Part shown: one piece after another, positions 62,820 to 64,000 of the stretch
Position numbering within the stretch: the first letter of the stretch is position 1
Layout of the letters: every line of letters begins with the position of its first letter
Source: Microbacterium sp. B35-30
GTDB lineage: Bacteria > Actinomycetota > Actinomycetes > Actinomycetales > Microbacteriaceae
Reading direction: 5' to 3'
Length of the DNA: 64,000 bases
Assembly (NCBI RefSeq): GCF_010634855.1
Contig: NZ_MWLQ01000019.1
Coordinates: forward strand, 1-64,000
Made by a program: the position numbers and the translations under genes
The notes under the pieces: generated by a model
Databases searched by the model: none
What the model was told of the DNA's origin: nothing
What the model saw: only the letters and a program-made list of their open reading frames with translations

Positions 62820-64000
62820 TCAGTCGCGGAGCGTCGAGCGCAGCGTCGTCGTGGTCCCACCCGGGAGAATCGCCTCCGGCAGGCCGGGGAGGATCCCGCG
62901 CGCCTCCGAGCCCGCAGGCACAGCCACGGTCAACTCCACCTCGTCACCGTCGCGTCGCCAATTGACCGAAACGTCTCCCGCTGAGGTGAGAAGCCTGGCC
63001 GATGCATGGGTCAGTTCACCCCCGAATGTCGGGGCAACGGTGAACCGTCGCCAGCCGGTGGACTCGGCATCCTGTCGGAGGCCCACGATGTGGCTATAGA
63101 AGAACCCGACCACCGCGCCCTTGCTGTAGTGATTGAGCGAACCGTTGCGGGCCGTGCCGTCTTCGTCCACGTTCTCCCAGTTCTCCCAGAACGTCGTGCC
63201 GCCCCGCTCGAGCATCTCCAGCCATGACGGCACACCGGTCTGGGTGAGAAGGCGATACGCAAGGTCGGCGTGCCCCGTATCCGCGAGCGCCGGCAGCAGC
63301 ATGCCGGTTGTGAGGAATCCTGTACCGAGGCGATCGTCTCGTTCCGAGATCAGTTCGACGAGGCGGGCAGATGCCGCGACCACGAGTTCGTCTGGGATGA
63401 GCCCGAACACGATTGCTCGGACGTAGGCGGCCTGCGTGTCTGAAGCGGTCCTGCCGCCTGCGCGAAGGAATTCCGTCCGCCACGCATCGAGCACACGCTC
63501 GGCGAGCGCGGCGAAGCGGGTCTCGTCATCCGGCCGACCCAGCACCCGCGCCGTCTGAACGAGTTGGCTGAGCGATCGGTAGAGATACGCCGTGCCCACC
63601 TCGCCCTGGTCTGCAGCAAAAAGAGCACGGAGGACCTCGGCCGGGTCACGATTTGGGGCCTTCGGATCTCGCGGCTCGAGCCATTCGCCGAAATGGAACG
63701 GACCGTCCCAGATGTACGCCTCGTGTGCGGCCGGTGTCTCCGAGCGCGCTACGCGGGACGGATGCCGGAAACGCTTGGCGCAGCCCAGCGCGTAATCGAT
63801 CCACGCGACCGCCGACTCCCAGCTGTCCTCCAGGACGTCGACATCGCCATAGTGACGGTAGAGGGTCCAAGGCACCGCCACAGCGGCATCGCCCCATCCG
63901 GCCGAGCCGCCGCCGATCCGGTCGGGGTTGTCGGAGCGCCGCATCCGCAACGCATCCGGCGAGAACATGGCAAGGCATCCGTCGTCGTACTGATCATCGC
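62820..64000 (-). CDS. GH78 alpha-L-rhamnosidase, C-terminal part (partial)
   Basis: The last ~393 residues of a rhamnosidase: GGGSAGWGDAAVAVPWTLYRHYGD (barrel), GTTFWENWEN with the catalytic-region Glu, SLNHYSKGAVVGFFY, and a C-terminal beta-sandwich (LTSAGDVSVNWRRDGDEVEL). The frame stays open to the right edge, so the N-terminal domains and start lie outside. First visible gene of a five-gene operon (GH78, GH1, serine hydrolase, GH3, pectinacetylesterase-like). This is the clearest clue that the substrate carries terminal alpha-L-rhamnose. Confidence 0.9.
   Translation of the reverse strand, partial: DDQYDDGCLAMFSPDALRMRRSDNPDRIGGGSAGWGDAAVAVPWTLYRHYGDVDVLEDSWESAVAWIDYALGCAKRFRHPSRVARSETPAAHEAYIWDGPFHFGEWLEPRDPKAPNRDPAEVLRALFAADQGEVGTAYLYRSLSQLVQTARVLGRPDDETRFAALAERVLDAWRTEFLRAGGRTASDTQAAYVRAIVFGLIPDELVVAASARLVELISERDDRLGTGFLTTGMLLPALADTGHADLAYRLLTQTGVPSWLEMLERGGTTFWENWENVDEDGTARNGSLNHYSKGAVVGFFYSHIVGLRQDAESTGWRRFTVAPTFGGELTHASARLLTSAGDVSVNWRRDGDEVELTVAVPAGSEARGILPGLPEAILPGGTTTTLRSTLRD

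Noticed and set aside
1..64000. tRNA, rRNA, CRISPR, riboswitch or integration sites
   Set aside because: Reading both strands gave no cloverleaf, repeat-spacer array, conserved aptamer or attachment duplication that I could support.

Overview
The window looks like chromosome of a high-GC actinobacterium, most likely Microbacteriaceae (Microbacterium-like). The grounds are GC-rich codon use, frequent GTG/TTG starts, start/stop overlaps inside operons, and LacI/TetR/IclR-controlled sugar genes. The genus is inferred from general family resemblance only. Nearly all of the 64 kb is one catabolic region for plant-type glycosides. I saw no rRNA, tRNA, CRISPR or phage genes. The only mobile element is a decayed IS256-type transposase.

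Layout. (1) 1-5.0 kb: a LacI-controlled pair of units, a GH27 gene with a sugar ABC permease against a GH43 gene, with twin LacI-type operators. (2) 5.4-8.2 kb: a heptad-repeat membrane protein and a membrane-anchored alpha/beta hydrolase, both frameshifted. (3) 8.4-13.0 kb: an aldo/keto reductase, a sugar isomerase/epimerase-Gfo/Idh fusion (frameshifted) and a divergent GPH-type transporter. (4) 13.5-24.1 kb: carboxylesterase, GH2, serine esterase, second GPH transporter, alpha/beta hydrolase, GH3. (5) 24.2-25.0 kb: IS256 relic. (6) 25.2-29.9 kb: membrane alpha/beta hydrolase, then a pectinacetylesterase-like gene and third GPH transporter between two 230-bp direct repeats. (7) 29.9-37.1 kb: a beta-oxidation-like set (two acyl-CoA ligases, acyl-CoA dehydrogenase, SDR, MaoC hydratase, thiolase). 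(8) 37.4-39.8 kb: second GH2. (9) 40.1-49.0 kb: a complete-looking non-phosphorylative sugar acid pathway (sugar dehydrogenase, lactonase, IlvD-type dehydratase, SDR, FAH-type hydrolase, FAD/Fe-S 2-hydroxyacid dehydrogenase) with an IclR regulator. (10) 49.1-53.5 kb: fourth GPH transporter, two TetR regulators, alpha/beta hydrolase. (11) 53.6-64.0 kb: two paralogous GH3 genes, an esterase, a second pectinacetylesterase-like protein, a serine hydrolase, GH1 and the end of a GH78 alpha-L-rhamnosidase.

Working model (inference): none of the glycosidases carries a recognisable signal peptide, while four GPH transporters and one ABC permease are present. The cell therefore appears to import esterified glycosides or oligosaccharides and take them apart inside. 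Esterases would remove acyl groups, glycosidases release rhamnose, galactose, glucose, pentose or deoxyhexose units, the diketo-type pathway turns a pentose or 6-deoxyhexose into pyruvate plus a 2-hydroxyacid, and the acyl-CoA genes burn the released acyl chains. Acylated saponins, resin glycosides or flavonoid glycosides would fit; the substrate is not proven.

Two features tie the modules together. A 25-bp element of the form GAAWA-N10-CTSAGATNTT occurs 20-75 bp before many of the module starts. A near-identical GATC(A/G)AGGAGGATC Shine-Dalgarno leader precedes all four transporters and one esterase.
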